Positions 36,883-48,900 of a DNA stretch of 64,000 nt are shown one piece after another; position 1 is the stretch's first letter, and the number at the start of each line of letters is the position of its first letter. The notes under the pieces were generated by a model, which had not been told where the DNA came from, ran no database searches, and was given only the letters and a program-made list of their open reading frames with translations. The position numbers were made by a program, and so were the translations under genes. This DNA is from Magnetococcales bacterium WMHbin3 (GTDB lineage Bacteria; Pseudomonadota; Magnetococcia; Magnetococcales; Magnetaquicoccaceae): the NCBI GenBank assembly GCA_002753185.1, contig PDZX01000006.1:35759-99758 (forward strand), written 5' to 3'.

Positions 36883-37212
36883 ATGTCCCTTACCGACGCC
36901 GACCTGGCCGCCATGAGCGCCTCGATCGTGGAAACTGTTGCCCCGGAGCGGATTATCCTGTTCGGCTCCCATGCCCGTGGTGACGCCAACGATGATTCGG
37001 ACATTGACCTGTTGGTGGTGGTGGAGGATGGCTTTCAGGAGCGCAGTCGATGGCAGGAGTTGCAGAAAATTCGCCGGAAGCTGACCTCCTTCCCTCTTTC
37101 CAAGGATATCCTGCTTTACAGCCGGGAGGAGGTGGCGCGTTGGCAACACTCGGCCAATCACATCATCACCCATGCCATTCAGGAAGGGAGGCCCCTTTAT
37201 GAGCGATCTTGA
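36883..37212 (+). CDS. mntA: MNT-type nucleotidyltransferase antitoxin
   Basis: 109 residues. Minimal nucleotidyltransferase with GSHARGDANDDSDID: G28-S29, ten residues, D40-x-D42. In known MNT/HEPN modules this enzyme AMPylates or otherwise neutralises the HEPN RNase. Overlaps the HEPN gene by 14 bp. Confidence 0.88.
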   Translation: MSLTDADLAAMSASIVETVAPERIILFGSHARGDANDDSDIDLLVVVEDGFQERSRWQELQKIRRKLTSFPLSKDILLYSREEVARWQHSANHIITHAIQEGRPLYERS

Positions 37213-37600
37213 CCAGGCAAAATCCTATCTGCTCATGGCGTACAAGGATCTCCGCGCGTTGGCGGCGATGGGCGATCCAGGAAATTTCGACGTGGAAATT
37301 TTCGGGTTCCACGTCCAGCAGGCCGTGGAGAAGGGGTTGAAGGCGTGGCTTTGTCTGCGCAATGCCAGGTTTCCCAAAAAACACGACCTTCTGGAACTGA
37401 ATTCCCTCCTCGACAAGTCAGGCGACACTCTGCCGGAGCCGTTTTATCCCTTGTTGGATTTTACCGATTTCGCCACGACCTTTCGTTATGATGCCTATCC
37501 CGACTTTGACGAAGAGATCGACCGGGCCGCAACCACAACGCTGGTAGCACGGTTTCTCGACCACGTGCGCCAACTGCCTGCGTGGGAGGAGTCGCCATGA
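37199..37600 (+). CDS. hepT: HEPN-domain RNase toxin
   Basis: 133 residues. HEPN fold with RxxxxH motif R57-FPKK-H62 (and RN at 54-55), plus FHVQQAVEKGLKAWL, the common helix of this family. Partner of the upstream MNT gene; GGGAGG precedes the ATG. Predicted RNase. Confidence 0.85.
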   Translation: MSDLDQAKSYLLMAYKDLRALAAMGDPGNFDVEIFGFHVQQAVEKGLKAWLCLRNARFPKKHDLLELNSLLDKSGDTLPEPFYPLLDFTDFATTFRYDAYPDFDEEIDRAATTTLVARFLDHVRQLPAWEESP

Positions 37601-37680
37601 CCAACGACGATCCCCAAAATACCCCGAATGACAACGAATCGCGCCCGAAACTGGATCGGCTCTGGTCCCAGGAGGCATGA
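37597..37680 (+). CDS. Possible 27-residue ORF after HEPN
   Basis: Starts in an ATGA overlap with the HEPN stop and encodes an acidic Asn/Asp/Pro-rich peptide ending LDRLWSQEA. No family. It may be a remnant of a third module gene or chance. Confidence 0.25.
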   Translation: MTNDDPQNTPNDNESRPKLDRLWSQEA

Positions 37681-37738
37681 GACGGGTAAGGCCGGTCTGA
37701 TCAGACATGCGAGCCAATCGCCCCCTCCTTGCGCATGC

Positions 37739-39492
<1,754 letters not shown>

Positions 39493-39496
<4 letters not shown>

Positions 39497-40641
39497 GCTT
39501 CCCACAACAGGGTCAGGGTCATGGTCTGGTTGTGCAGGTCGCACAGACCGTTGGCCAGGGGGGAAAGCTCGCCATACGAGTAATATCCGATCAGTTCGCT
39601 CCCTGCGGGCAGACCATGCAGCACGGCCTCGATCTCCTCCTCGGTGCGCTGACCGAGCACCAGGCGGCGCCCGACGCAACTGATGGCCACGCACAACAAG
39701 GGCTGTCCGGCCGGTCGCGTTCCCGCCGAGGCGATGCCCATGCGCGAGGCGTCCGCCGCGCCGTCGATGAGCCGCTCCATGTTGGCGCGCATCAGCCGAA
39801 CCGTGCATCCTTGCGGCACATCCCCGGCAAAGGTGATCGAATCGTGCGTCTCGTCCACCGCCAGGATGGTGCGTACCGTGGGATTGGCTTCGTCGCTCGG
39901 GTTACGGATGGCCAGGGGGAACAACAAACCGGTCGCCGGCAACCCGGAGGCCCGCTCGCCGAGGTATTTCTTGTACAGGGCCAGGGCCGGCTGGCCATCC
40001 AGGGTGTAGAGCACGTTGCCCCGCGAGGAGGTGACACGGCGCTCCGGCCCCAGAATATCCCATCCGCCCCTGGAGCCGTGGGCGATGCGGATCCGTCCCC
40101 CGTAAAACCCTGCCGCCACCACATGGTTTTCCAGGAACCCCTGCTTGTCCATCACCCAGGTCCTGCGAAACCGGTCCCCATCCCCGGCCAGCCCCCCGGT
40201 GATCACCATGCCGGCGGGCAAGCCGGCGGTCAACCCTTGCACCAGGGACGAACCGTTCACCACCAGGCCATCGGAAAGGACGAAAACTCCCATCAGATCC
40301 GGCGCGGCCAACCCGGCGGCCAGACGACCGCCCACCGCCGCAGACTCCTCGCTCCCCTGGATCGCCTCGCGGGCCACCCGCACCTCCGTATGCTCGAACC
40401 GCATGACCGCCACCACCAGCGCGCCATCCAGCAGCGCATCGCCGTGCATCTCCCCGGAGGTGGAACAGCCGATCCAGGCCGCTGCCCGGAAGGCGCGGCG
40501 CAGGTCCTCCACGCCATCGCTCAAGGGACGCGCGTCCGGCGCGCCGAAGAGAATCAACAGCGTTCGTTCCGAATCCCAGGCCGGGTCCGGGGGGGTATCC
40601 CATCCCTGACCGGGACGATAGTGACAAGTCGCCAGCAACAT
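39493..40641 (-). CDS. FIST-domain sensory protein
   Basis: 382 residues. FIST N domain (IGCSTSGEMHGD, LSDGLVVNGSSLVQGL, ITGGLAGDGDRFRRTWV) followed by a FIST C domain ending GFYGGRIRIAHGSRGGW ... GYYSYGELSPL. FIST proteins bind small ligands, perhaps amino acids, and pass signals to linked kinases. A GGGGGAG site lies six bases before ATG 40641. Operon with the hybrid kinase downstream. Confidence 0.9.
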
Positions 40642-40693
40642 GACCACTCCCCCTGCTCGTTAGTGAAAAAACCCTCGCATGATTGTGAAAGCT

Positions 40694-41440
40694 TCAAATC
40701 CCCCATGTCAATAGCTGTTCCGCCAGTTCCGCGACACTCCCCACCCGCACGCCGGGAGGCCGGAGCGGAGGGGGAAGCACGGCCAGCGTCTCCAGTGGAG
40801 ACCCCTCGATGGAGATGCCCAGGGTCGCAGGAAGGATGCGCTCCACGGGTTTGTGGCGCGCCCGCATGATGTTGGGCAGGGAGGCGTAACGAGGGGTATT
40901 CAGTCCCAGATCGACAGTGACCACAACAGGCAAAGGCAGGACGATCCACTCATGCCCGCCATCCACGACGCGCCGGGCATGCAGGAGATCCTCCTCCAAC
41001 CGCCATTCGACGACCCGCACGGCTTGCCCCCAGCCCAGAATGCCCGCAGTCAGGGGACCGGTCTGGCCGTGATCCAGATCCACGGCCTGTCTGCCCGCGA
41101 GCAGCAGGCGCGCCCCTTCCCGGCGGATCAGGGCGGCCAGGAGACGGGCCACGGACAAAGGGGCGACGAAATCCGGGGCCACCACGAGCAACGCCCGATC
41201 CGCGCCCATGGCCAAAGCGGTGCGCAGGCTCCCTTCCCACGACTCCGGCCCGATGCCAACCACCACCACCTCGCGCGCCACGCCGGTCTCGCGCAGGCGC
41301 AAGGCCGCCTCCAGGGCGATTTCGTCGAAGGGATTGAGAACCGGCCGGGCGCCCTGGCTCTCCACACCGCAGCCATCCGGGGCCACCCGGACCAGGGCGT
41401 TGGGATCCGGGACCTGCTTGACCGCGACCAGCACGATCAT
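40694..41440 (-). CDS. etfB: Electron-transfer flavoprotein beta subunit
   Basis: 248 residues. Begins MIVLVAVKQVPDP and has NPFDEIALEAALRL, the AMGADRALLV strand and GRQAVDLDHGQTGPLTAGILGW (AMP-site loop), then TPRYASLPNIMRARHKP, the ETF-beta recognition-loop region. Normally a heterodimer with EtfA, which is not next to it here. ATG overlaps the DsbA-like stop (ATGA). Confidence 0.88.
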   Translation of the reverse strand: MIVLVAVKQVPDPNALVRVAPDGCGVESQGARPVLNPFDEIALEAALRLRETGVAREVVVVGIGPESWEGSLRTALAMGADRALLVVAPDFVAPLSVARLLAALIRREGARLLLAGRQAVDLDHGQTGPLTAGILGWGQAVRVVEWRLEEDLLHARRVVDGGHEWIVLPLPVVVTVDLGLNTPRYASLPNIMRARHKPVERILPATLGISIEGSPLETLAVLPPPLRPPGVRVGSVAELAEQLLTWGI

Positions 41441-42063
41441 TGCGCGGTCAAGGACTCCACGATGACGAAGAGCCGCCTGGTGTCATGCCCGTCATGCTTG
41501 CCCGGCGAGACGCGATAACGTCCGTTGATCACCAGGGTGGGCGTGCTCTTGATGCCATAGGCGTTGGCCTGGCCACGCCCCTGGGCGATCTTGCCGTTCA
41601 CGGCGAAACCGTTCAGGTTGTCCTTGAAGCGGGCGGCATCCAGCTTCAATCCCTCGGCCAGGGCGATCAGTTCTCCAGGGGAGTCGATGTTGACGCCCTC
41701 CTCGAAGTGCCCCTTGAAGATGGCATGCTTCATCTCCTCGCCGCGCCCCATGAACGCCGCCGCGTGATAGGCGCGCACCGGCAGATCGGACTGGCTGGAA
41801 AAGGCGATGGGCAGGCTCCTGATCGCGTATCGGTCCTTCATCTTGAGGGACCAGGCGGTCATGTGGGGATGGAAGTCGTAACAGTGCGGACACTTGAAAT
41901 TGAAGACCTCCACCACCTCCGGTCCCGGCGCAGCGGGGGGAACCGGAGAGGGGATGGTCTCGTAGTGAACGCCATCCTTGGGCAAAAACGGCTCGGCCCT
42001 GGCCAGCGTGCCCGGAAGCAAGGGCAGGATCAGCCCGGCGAGGAAAATGCGCCTGGTGAGCAT
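41437..42063 (-). CDS. DsbA-family thiol:disulfide oxidoreductase
   Basis: 208 residues. Signal peptide with an RR pair (TRRIFLAG, possibly Tat) to about ARA at 22; thioredoxin fold with active site CPHC (FNFKCPHCYDFH) and cis-Pro in KSTPTLVING. Forms disulfides in periplasmic proteins. DsbA-like rather than DsbC-like by length and the CPHC motif. Followed by etfB. Confidence 0.9.
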   Translation of the reverse strand: MLTRRIFLAGLILPLLPGTLARAEPFLPKDGVHYETIPSPVPPAAPGPEVVEVFNFKCPHCYDFHPHMTAWSLKMKDRYAIRSLPIAFSSQSDLPVRAYHAAAFMGRGEEMKHAIFKGHFEEGVNIDSPGELIALAEGLKLDAARFKDNLNGFAVNGKIAQGRGQANAYGIKSTPTLVINGRYRVSPGKHDGHDTRRLFVIVESLTAQ

Positions 42064-42070
42064 GGCACGA

Positions 42071-42493
42071 TCACTCCACGATTTCGAAGCTGGTGTGAAT
42101 GGTGGCGGTCTTGGCCAGCATGGCGGCCGCCGAACAGTATTTTTCCTCGGAGAGCTGAATGGCCCGCTCCACCGCCTTGGAAGGAATGTCCTTGCCAGTG
42201 ACGATGAAATGCATCTGAATCTCCAGGAACACCTTGGGATCGGACTCCGCGCGGGCGCCTTGAATCCTGGCTTCGCAGTCCTTGACGTTATGGCGCCCCT
42301 TGCGCAGGATGGTCAGCACATCGATGCTGGCGCACCCGCCCAGGCCCATCAGGAATAATTCCATGGGGCGTACCCCCATGTTGCGTCCACCCACATCGGG
42401 GCTGCCATCCATGACAACGGCATGCCCGGAACCCGATTCACCGACCATTTGAATCCCTTCGATGAGTTTGACGCGCGCTGTGACTTTCCCCAT
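42071..42493 (-). CDS. OsmC/Ohr-family protein
   Basis: 140 residues. Conserved Cys pair in LGGCASIDV and EEKYCSAAAML, and the GRNMGVRPMELFL strand. Likely a hydroperoxide-reducing OsmC-like protein. AAAGGAGAG precedes ATG 42493. Minus strand, divergent from the DHH gene; ends 8 bp before the DsbA-like gene. Confidence 0.88.
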   Translation of the reverse strand: MGKVTARVKLIEGIQMVGESGSGHAVVMDGSPDVGGRNMGVRPMELFLMGLGGCASIDVLTILRKGRHNVKDCEARIQGARAESDPKVFLEIQMHFIVTGKDIPSKAVERAIQLSEEKYCSAAAMLAKTATIHTSFEIVE

Positions 42494-42581
42494 GCGACTC
42501 TCCTTTGGTAAATTAGGATGCGACGACCCGGTCATCACACAGGGTCACCCCACTCCAGACAACGAGCGAGGCATAAGAAAA

Positions 42582-43676
42582 ATGGAAGAACTGGATGCAA
42601 AAAGCAAGGCCGCGCAACTGCGGGCCATGCTCTCCGGTCGCGAAGGGGAGAGACACGCGGTGATTCTGCAAGATTTTCCCGATCCGGACGCCATTTCCTG
42701 CGGCCTGGCCTATCATCTGCTGGCCGAGGAGCACGGCGTACACGCGGAACTTCTCTACGCCGGGCGCATCAGCCATCAGGAGAACATCGCCCTGATCAAC
42801 CTGCTGGACATTCCGGTGCGGGAATGGAGTGACGAGGAGTTCGCCAAGAATCGTTATCACGGCAGCGTCTTCGTGGACAATCAGGGATCCACCAGCACCC
42901 TGGTGGAGCGGCTCGATGCGGCCAAGGTGCCGGTTCTGGCGGTGGTGGATCACCATGACTTGCAAAACCGCCTGGAGGCGCCGCTGTTCACGGACATCCG
43001 GGACGTGGGGGCCTGCGCGTCGATCTTCGCCCACTATCTGGCCGAGGGGCTGATGACCATGCGCACCTCCAAACCGGAACATCGCCGTCTGGCCACCGCG
43101 CTGATGCATGGCATCATCAGCGAAACCGGTTCCATGATCCGGGCGCAGCCGTTCGATTTCACGGCGGCGGCCTTTCTGCAACCCTTCTACGACATCGACC
43201 TGCTGATGGACATCCTCCACCAACGCCGCAACCACAAAGTGATGGAAGTGATCCGGCTGGCCCTGGCCAACCGGGTGGTCCGCGCCGGACTGTGCCTGTC
43301 GGGTGTGGGCTACCTGCGCGGCGAGGATCGCGACGCCATCCCGCAGGCGGCGGATTTCCTCCTGACCGAGGATACGGTGCATACCGCCGTGGTCTACGGC
43401 GTCGTCACCCTGCCCGACGGCGGGGAGTGCATTCACGGCTCACTGCGCACCAGCAAGAACAGCCTGGGGCCGGATGCCTTCCTCAAGGACGTCCTGGGCC
43501 GCACCGAACATGGCATCTTCTACGGAGGCGGCAAGGCCGGGGCCGGCGGCTTCGAGATTCCGCTGGGGTTTTTGTCCGGCAGCGACAACGAAGAGCTTGC
43601 CCAACTCAAATGGAACGCCTTCGACGCCAAGATCCGCCGGAAATTCTTCAAAAAGATCGGCATGGAGGAAAAGTAG
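42582..43676 (+). CDS. DHH-family phosphoesterase (NrnA-like)
   Basis: 364 residues. Motif I DFPDPDAI, motif II FVDNQGS, motif III VVDHHDL, then the DHHA1 part with GGGKAGAGGFEIPLG. NrnA-like enzymes degrade nano-RNA and pAp; the exact substrate is not determined. ATG 42582 starts after a weak GAGG. The next gene, lipA-type, starts directly at the stop. Confidence 0.85.
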   Translation: MEELDAKSKAAQLRAMLSGREGERHAVILQDFPDPDAISCGLAYHLLAEEHGVHAELLYAGRISHQENIALINLLDIPVREWSDEEFAKNRYHGSVFVDNQGSTSTLVERLDAAKVPVLAVVDHHDLQNRLEAPLFTDIRDVGACASIFAHYLAEGLMTMRTSKPEHRRLATALMHGIISETGSMIRAQPFDFTAAAFLQPFYDIDLLMDILHQRRNHKVMEVIRLALANRVVRAGLCLSGVGYLRGEDRDAIPQAADFLLTEDTVHTAVVYGVVTLPDGGECIHGSLRTSKNSLGPDAFLKDVLGRTEHGIFYGGGKAGAGGFEIPLGFLSGSDNEELAQLKWNAFDAKIRRKFFKKIGMEEK

Positions 43677-44525
43677 TTGCCCCTCTCCAAGCCCCTCTGG
43701 CTGCGGGTTGCCCCACCCGGATCCGAGGGATACCGGCGCATGGCCCGCCTGGTGCGGGAACAGGCACTGGACACGGTCTGTCAGGCAGCCAACTGTCCCA
43801 ACATCGGCGGCTGCTGGCGGGATGGGGCTGCGGCCTTCATGATCCTGGGTACGGTCTGCACCAGAGGCTGCGGCTTTTGCAACGTGACCACCGGACGCCC
43901 CGCCCCGCCGGATCCCGATGAACCGGGACGTCTGGCCGAGGCGGTGGCCCGACTGGGCTTGCGGCATGTGGTGATCACCTCCGTGACCCGCGACGACCTG
44001 CCGGATGGCGGGGCCGGCCAGTTCGCCGCCTGCGTGGCCGCGCTGCGCGCCCGCGACCGGACCACCACCATCGAACTGCTCACCCCGGACTTCCGGGGGT
44101 CCCCGGAGGCTGCGGAACAGGTGTTCGCGGCGGCTCCGGAGGTTTTCAATCACAACGTGGAGACGGTTCCGCGACTCTACCCGGCGGTACGCGCCGGGGC
44201 CGACTACCGGGGATCGCTGACCCTGCTGGCCCGCGCCGCCGATCACGGCCTGCCGATGGTCAAATCCGGGATCATGCTGGGACTGGGCGAGGAGGAGGAA
44301 GAGGTCCTGGCCGTGCTGGCCGATCTGCGGGCAGCCGGGGTGACGGCCCTCACCATCGGCCAGTACCTGGCCCCCAGCCGCACCCATCTCCCGGTGGTCC
44401 GCTACTGGCCGCCGGATTTTTTCACCAATTTGAAAGAACGCGCGCTGACCATGGGGTTTTCCAGGGTGGAAAGCCATCCCCTGGCCAGATCGTCGCTGCA
44501 TGCCAGGGCAGACATGGATCCTTGA
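43677..44525 (+). CDS. lipA: Lipoyl synthase (radical SAM)
   Basis: 282 residues. Auxiliary cluster [12 protein letters not shown], radical SAM motif [10 protein letters not shown] (C-x3-C-x2-C), [34 protein letters not shown] and C-terminal SS motif in RSSLHA. Inserts sulfurs into octanoyl groups. Start TTG follows directly on the DHH stop, an unusual start; no ATG is available near it. No lipB here. Confidence 0.92.
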   Translation: MPLSKPLWLRVAPPGSEGYRRMARLVREQALDTVCQAANCPNIGGCWRDGAAAFMILGTVCTRGCGFCNVTTGRPAPPDPDEPGRLAEAVARLGLRHVVITSVTRDDLPDGGAGQFAACVAALRARDRTTTIELLTPDFRGSPEAAEQVFAAAPEVFNHNVETVPRLYPAVRAGADYRGSLTLLARAADHGLPMVKSGIMLGLGEEEEEVLAVLADLRAAGVTALTIGQYLAPSRTHLPVVRYWPPDFFTNLKERALTMGFSRVESHPLARSSLHARADMDP

Positions 44526-44591
44526 CAATAAGATTGCTTCCTATTTACAATAGCAACTCTCCATCCTGTCTCGTTGCCAATGGGGCCTGTC

Positions 44592-46730
44592 ATGTCTTCC
44601 TCAACGCCCGTTTCCGTCGCCCTCGTGGGCAATCCGAACAGCGGCAAGACCACGATCTTCAACCAATTGTGCCGCTCCAAGGATCCGGTGGGCAACTATC
44701 CCAGGGTGACGGTGGCAGTCAAGAGGCGTGCGTTCGTACACGGGGGGAAACGGTTCGAACTGGCGGATCTGCCTGGCATCTACGCCCTGACCACCCAGGC
44801 TCCGGAAGAGGCTACGGCCAGGGACTTCCTCCATGCCGACCAGGCGGAGATCCTGGTCAATGTCCTGGACGCGGGCAATCTCGAACGCTCGTTGTTTTTG
44901 ACCAGCCAATTGATCGAACTGGGAAAACCGATCCTCTTTGTGCTCAACATGATCGACGAGGCGGATCGGAAACTGTTGCGCATCGATAGCGAGGCGCTCG
45001 CCGGGCTGTTGGGAGGACCGGTGCTGCCGGTCAATGGCGTCACAGGCGCCGGGCTGGAGGCCTTGCGGGGCGTCTTGCTGGAGATGGCGAACCGACCGCA
45101 CCAGCCCACCCCCAAGCTCCACTCCTACGACGATCATCTGGCGGCGGCGATCGAACGGGTTGGGGAACGGATCCGGGAGTTGCACCCGGACCAAATGGAA
45201 CCCCATCGGACCCGCTGGCTGGCCATCAAGCTGCTGGAGGGGGACGAGGCCCTGCTGCGCCGCGAGGGGGACCATGCCCATCTTTTGGAATTGGTGGAGC
45301 GGGAACGCCAGGAGCTGGCCAGGGAGCATGACGGGGAGTGCGAAATGCTGTTTGCCGACGCACGTTACGGCTTTGTGCATGACCTGGCGAGCGCCACCAT
45401 GCGCCAGGCCCCGGAGGCCGCCAACCGCAAGGATCCGACCCGTGGACTGGATGCCTGGCTGCTGCATCGCCATCTTGGCATTCCCTTGTTCATCGGGCTG
45501 TTGTGGGTGATGTTCGAGACCACCTTCACCCTGGGCAAGATCCCCACCGGCTGGATCGAGACGCTGGTGGGCTGGGTCAAGGAGTGGGTGGGCGCCTCGC
45601 TCCCGGCTGGCATGGTCCGGGATCTGGCGGTGAACGGCGTGGTGGCCGGGGTGGGTGGGACCATCATTTTCCTGCCCAACGTGATCATTCTGTTTTTTTT
45701 CATGGCCATGTTCAGCGAGACCGGTTATCTGACGCGCGCCGCGCTGCTCATGGACCGGCTGATGCATGCCTTCGGGCTGCACGGCAAGGCCATGATCCCC
45801 ATGGTCATCGGATTCGGCTGCAATGTCCCGGCGGTGTTGGCCACGCGCACCATCGAGAGCGACCGTGCCCGGCTGATCACCATTCTGGTCAATCCGTTCA
45901 TGCTGTGCGCCGCCCGGTTGCCGGTGTTCATCCTGTTCGCGGGGGCCTTTTTCAGCGAGATGGCCGGGACCATGGTCTTCGCGATGTACATGATCAGCAT
46001 CGTGATGGCCATGGTGGCTTCGGTGCTGCTGGACCGTCTCCTGCCCCGCGGGGAGAAGGAGACCTTCATCATGGAGTTGCCCCCGTATCGATTGCCGACC
46101 TTGCGTTCCCTGTCGATTCACATGTGGGACAACGCCCTGGATTTCCTGCGCAAGATTACCGGAGTAATTCTGGTGGGTTCGATGGTGTTGTGGTTCATGA
46201 AGGAGTTCCCCAAGACCGTGGAGTGGAGCATGGACTATCAGGGCCGGATCGAACAACTGCAAAGCCAGCCCGCCAGCGACGCGCGGCAGGAGGCATTGGC
46301 CACGCTCACCCGTCAGCGGGATCAGGAATCCCTGTCCAACAGCTATCTGGGACGCCTGGCGCATGCCATTGCCCCGATCTTCACCCCGCTGGATTTCACC
46401 TGGCGGGACACGGTGGCCATTCTGACCGGCCTGATGGCCAAGGAGGTGGTGGTGGCCAGTTATGCGGTCCTGTACGCCCAGGAGCGCAAGGATGCCGCCG
46501 AGTCATCCACGTTGCAACAACTGCTCGGCGAGTCGATGCCGCCTTACGTGGCGTTCGCCTTCATGGTTTTCGCCCTGCTGTACACCCCCTGTCTGGCCAC
46601 CATCGCCACGATCCGCCGGGAGACGGGCGGCTGGAAATGGGCCGGCTTTTCGGTCGCCTTTTCGATGACCTTCGCCTGGATTCTGGCTTACGGGATCGTT
46701 GCATTGGGGCACCTGCTCGCGGTTCCGTGA
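44592..46730 (+). CDS. feoB: Ferrous iron transporter FeoB
   Basis: 712 residues. N-terminal G domain: G1 GNPNSGKTT, G3 ADLPGIY, G4 NMID; then a GDI domain and the gate/core membrane region (GCNVPAVLATRTIES, NPFMLCAARLPVFILF, TGLMAKEVVV). Imports Fe(II) across the inner membrane. No feoA/feoC is adjacent; a Cys-rich FeoB-associated small protein lies at 53376. Start ATG 44592 preferred over 44580. Confidence 0.94.
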   Translation: MSSSTPVSVALVGNPNSGKTTIFNQLCRSKDPVGNYPRVTVAVKRRAFVHGGKRFELADLPGIYALTTQAPEEATARDFLHADQAEILVNVLDAGNLERSLFLTSQLIELGKPILFVLNMIDEADRKLLRIDSEALAGLLGGPVLPVNGVTGAGLEALRGVLLEMANRPHQPTPKLHSYDDHLAAAIERVGERIRELHPDQMEPHRTRWLAIKLLEGDEALLRREGDHAHLLELVERERQELAREHDGECEMLFADARYGFVHDLASATMRQAPEAANRKDPTRGLDAWLLHRHLGIPLFIGLLWVMFETTFTLGKIPTGWIETLVGWVKEWVGASLPAGMVRDLAVNGVVAGVGGTIIFLPNVIILFFFMAMFSETGYLTRAALLMDRLMHAFGLHGKAMIPMVIGFGCNVPAVLATRTIESDRARLITILVNPFMLCAARLPVFILFAGAFFSEMAGTMVFAMYMISIVMAMVASVLLDRLLPRGEKETFIMELPPYRLPTLRSLSIHMWDNALDFLRKITGVILVGSMVLWFMKEFPKTVEWSMDYQGRIEQLQSQPASDARQEALATLTRQRDQESLSNSYLGRLAHAIAPIFTPLDFTWRDTVAILTGLMAKEVVVASYAVLYAQERKDAAESSTLQQLLGESMPPYVAFAFMVFALLYTPCLATIATIRRETGGWKWAGFSVAFSMTFAWILAYGIVALGHLLAVP

Positions 46731-46770
46731 TCGCAGTTCGGATGCGTGATGGAAAAAAATCCCTCACCTT

Positions 46771-46799
46771 CTTGAAAACCGAAAAACGTCTTCCTATAT
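46771..46799 (+). promoter_or_regulatory. Predicted heat-shock (sigma-32) promoter of dnaK
   Basis: CTTGAAA, 15-bp spacer, CCTATAT, close to the RpoH consensus. It lies between a 10-bp inverted repeat pair (46736-46745 and 46819-46828). No CIRCE element found. Confidence 0.65.
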
Positions 46800-46909
46800 C
46801 CATCTCGTCAGACGAGCGGCATCCGAACCGCAACAGACCGCTTGATCCAATTTTTCATTGAAAATCGGATTTCCGTGCAATCACATCAAGAGATGACAGG
46901 AGAATCAAC

Positions 46910-48808
46910 ATGGGCAAAGTGATCGGCATCGACCTGGGGACAACCAACTCCTGTGTAGCAATCATCGACAGTGGCAATCCAAAGGTGATTGAAAACAGCG
47001 AGGGGGCGCGCACCACCCCTTCCATGGTGGCGTTCGTCAAAGGTGGAGAGCGACTCGTGGGGCAGGCCGCCAAACGGCAGGCGGTGACCAATCCCACCAA
47101 CTCCCTGTTCGCGATCAAGCGGTTGATTGGCCGCCGGTTCGACGACCCCATGACCAGGAAGGATCTGGATCTGGTCCCCTACAAAATCGTCAAGGCGGAT
47201 AACGGCGACGCATGGGTGGAGGTGGACGGACGCAAAATCAGCCCCTCCGAAGTCTCGGCCATGATTCTGGGAAAAATGAAACAGACCGCCGAGGATCACC
47301 TGGGCGAAAAGATCACCGACGCGGTGATCACCGTTCCGGCCTATTTCAATGACGCCCAACGCCAGGCCACCAAGGATGCCGGCAAGATCGCCGGTTTGAA
47401 TGTGCTGCGCATCATCAACGAACCCACGGCGGCCTCTCTCGCCTATGGCCTCGACAAGAAGGGCGGTCGCACCATCGCGGTCTACGATCTGGGCGGCGGC
47501 ACTTTCGACGTCTCCATTCTGGAGATCGGCGACGGGGTGTTCGAAGTCAAGGCCACCAATGGCGATACCTTCCTGGGCGGCGAGGACTTCGACAAGGCCA
47601 TCATCGACCATTTGGCCGATGACTTCCTCAGGGAGAACGGCATCGACCTGCGCAAGGATACCATGGCCCTGCAACGCCTCAAGGAGGCTGCGGAAAAGGC
47701 CAAGATCGAGCTGTCCAACAGCTCCCGAACCGATGTGAATCTGCCGTTCATCACCGCCGATGCCAGTGGTCCGAAGCATCTCAACGTCACCATGACCAGG
47801 GCCAAACTGGAATCCCTGGTGGATGGCCTGATCCAGCGCACCCTGGAGCCGTGCCGGACGGCGCTGCGGGACGCCGGCATTTCCACCTCCCGGATCGATG
47901 AAGTGGTGCTCGTGGGCGGCATGACCCGCATGCCGAAGGTTCAGCAGGTGGTGACCGAGTTCTTTGGCAAGGAACCCCACAAGGGGGTGAATCCCGACGA
48001 GGTGGTGGCCATCGGCGCCGCGATTCAGGGCGGTGTCCTCAAAGGCGAGGTCAAGGACGTGCTGCTGCTGGATGTGACACCCTTGAGCCTGGGTATCGAG
48101 ACCATGGGGCAGGTGTTCACCAGGCTGATCGACAAGAACACCACCATCCCGACCAGGAAGTCCCAGATCTTCTCCACGGCGGTGGACAACCAGCCCGCCG
48201 TGACGGTTCGGGTGGCCCAGGGCGAACGGGCGATGTTCGCGGACAACAAGCTGCTCGGCCAGTTCAACCTGGAGGGGATCGCCCCGGCGCCGCGCGGCAT
48301 TCCCCAGATCGAGGTCACCTTCGACATCGACGCCAACGGACTGGTGCAAGTTTCCGCCAAGGATATTGGCACCGGCAAGCAACAGTCCATCCGCATCGAG
48401 GCCTCCGGAGGCTTGACCGAAGCGGAAATCGAAAAAATGGTGCGTGAAGCCAAAACCCATGCCGAGGAAGACGCCCAAAAACGCAAGTTGATCGATGTTC
48501 GCAATCAGGCCGACTCCCTGATTCATGACACCGGGAAGAGCCTCAAGGAATATGGCGACAAGGTGGATGAGGCAACGAAAAAGGGCATCGACAAGGCCAT
48601 CGCGGATCTCAAGAGCGTCATGCATGGCAACAATGCCGAAACCATCGAAACCAGGATCCAGGCGCTGATGGCAGCCTCCATGAAACTGGGCGAGGCGATG
48701 TACCATAACGGCTCGTGCGGAACCGGCGCCTGTTCGGGGGGAAGCTGTCATGACGATGCGGTCAACGCCGAATACGAAGAGGTGAAGCCCGATTCCAGGG
48801 CCGCCTGA
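46910..48808 (+). CDS. dnaK: Molecular chaperone DnaK
   Basis: 632 residues. [11 protein letters not shown] start, phosphate motif [13 protein letters not shown], adenosine motif [10 protein letters not shown], substrate-binding domain with [14 protein letters not shown] and a shortened acidic tail ending in a Cys-rich stretch ([16 protein letters not shown]) instead of the usual [15 protein letters not shown] closes it. AGGAG precedes the ATG. Followed by a strong terminator. Confidence 0.97.
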   Translation: MGKVIGIDLGTTNSCVAIIDSGNPKVIENSEGARTTPSMVAFVKGGERLVGQAAKRQAVTNPTNSLFAIKRLIGRRFDDPMTRKDLDLVPYKIVKADNGDAWVEVDGRKISPSEVSAMILGKMKQTAEDHLGEKITDAVITVPAYFNDAQRQATKDAGKIAGLNVLRIINEPTAASLAYGLDKKGGRTIAVYDLGGGTFDVSILEIGDGVFEVKATNGDTFLGGEDFDKAIIDHLADDFLRENGIDLRKDTMALQRLKEAAEKAKIELSNSSRTDVNLPFITADASGPKHLNVTMTRAKLESLVDGLIQRTLEPCRTALRDAGISTSRIDEVVLVGGMTRMPKVQQVVTEFFGKEPHKGVNPDEVVAIGAAIQGGVLKGEVKDVLLLDVTPLSLGIETMGQVFTRLIDKNTTIPTRKSQIFSTAVDNQPAVTVRVAQGERAMFADNKLLGQFNLEGIAPAPRGIPQIEVTFDIDANGLVQVSAKDIGTGKQQSIRIEASGGLTEAEIEKMVREAKTHAEEDAQKRKLIDVRNQADSLIHDTGKSLKEYGDKVDEATKKGIDKAIADLKSVMHGNNAETIETRIQALMAASMKLGEAMYHNGSCGTGACSGGSCHDDAVNAEYEEVKPDSRAA

Positions 48809-48831
48809 TCAGGGGTGCGTCGCGTTTCGAG

Positions 48832-48868
48832 CGCCCCCTTCCTCAAGGTTGGGAAGGGGGCGTTTTTT
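48832..48868 (+). terminator. Rho-independent terminator after dnaK
   Basis: 11-bp perfect stem CGCCCCCTTCC/GGAAGGGGGCG, nine-base loop, then TTTTTT. It separates dnaK from grpE, so grpE needs its own promoter or partial read-through. Confidence 0.93.
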
Positions 48869-48900
48869 GTCGGCGATGGAATGAAAGCATGGAGAGGAAC

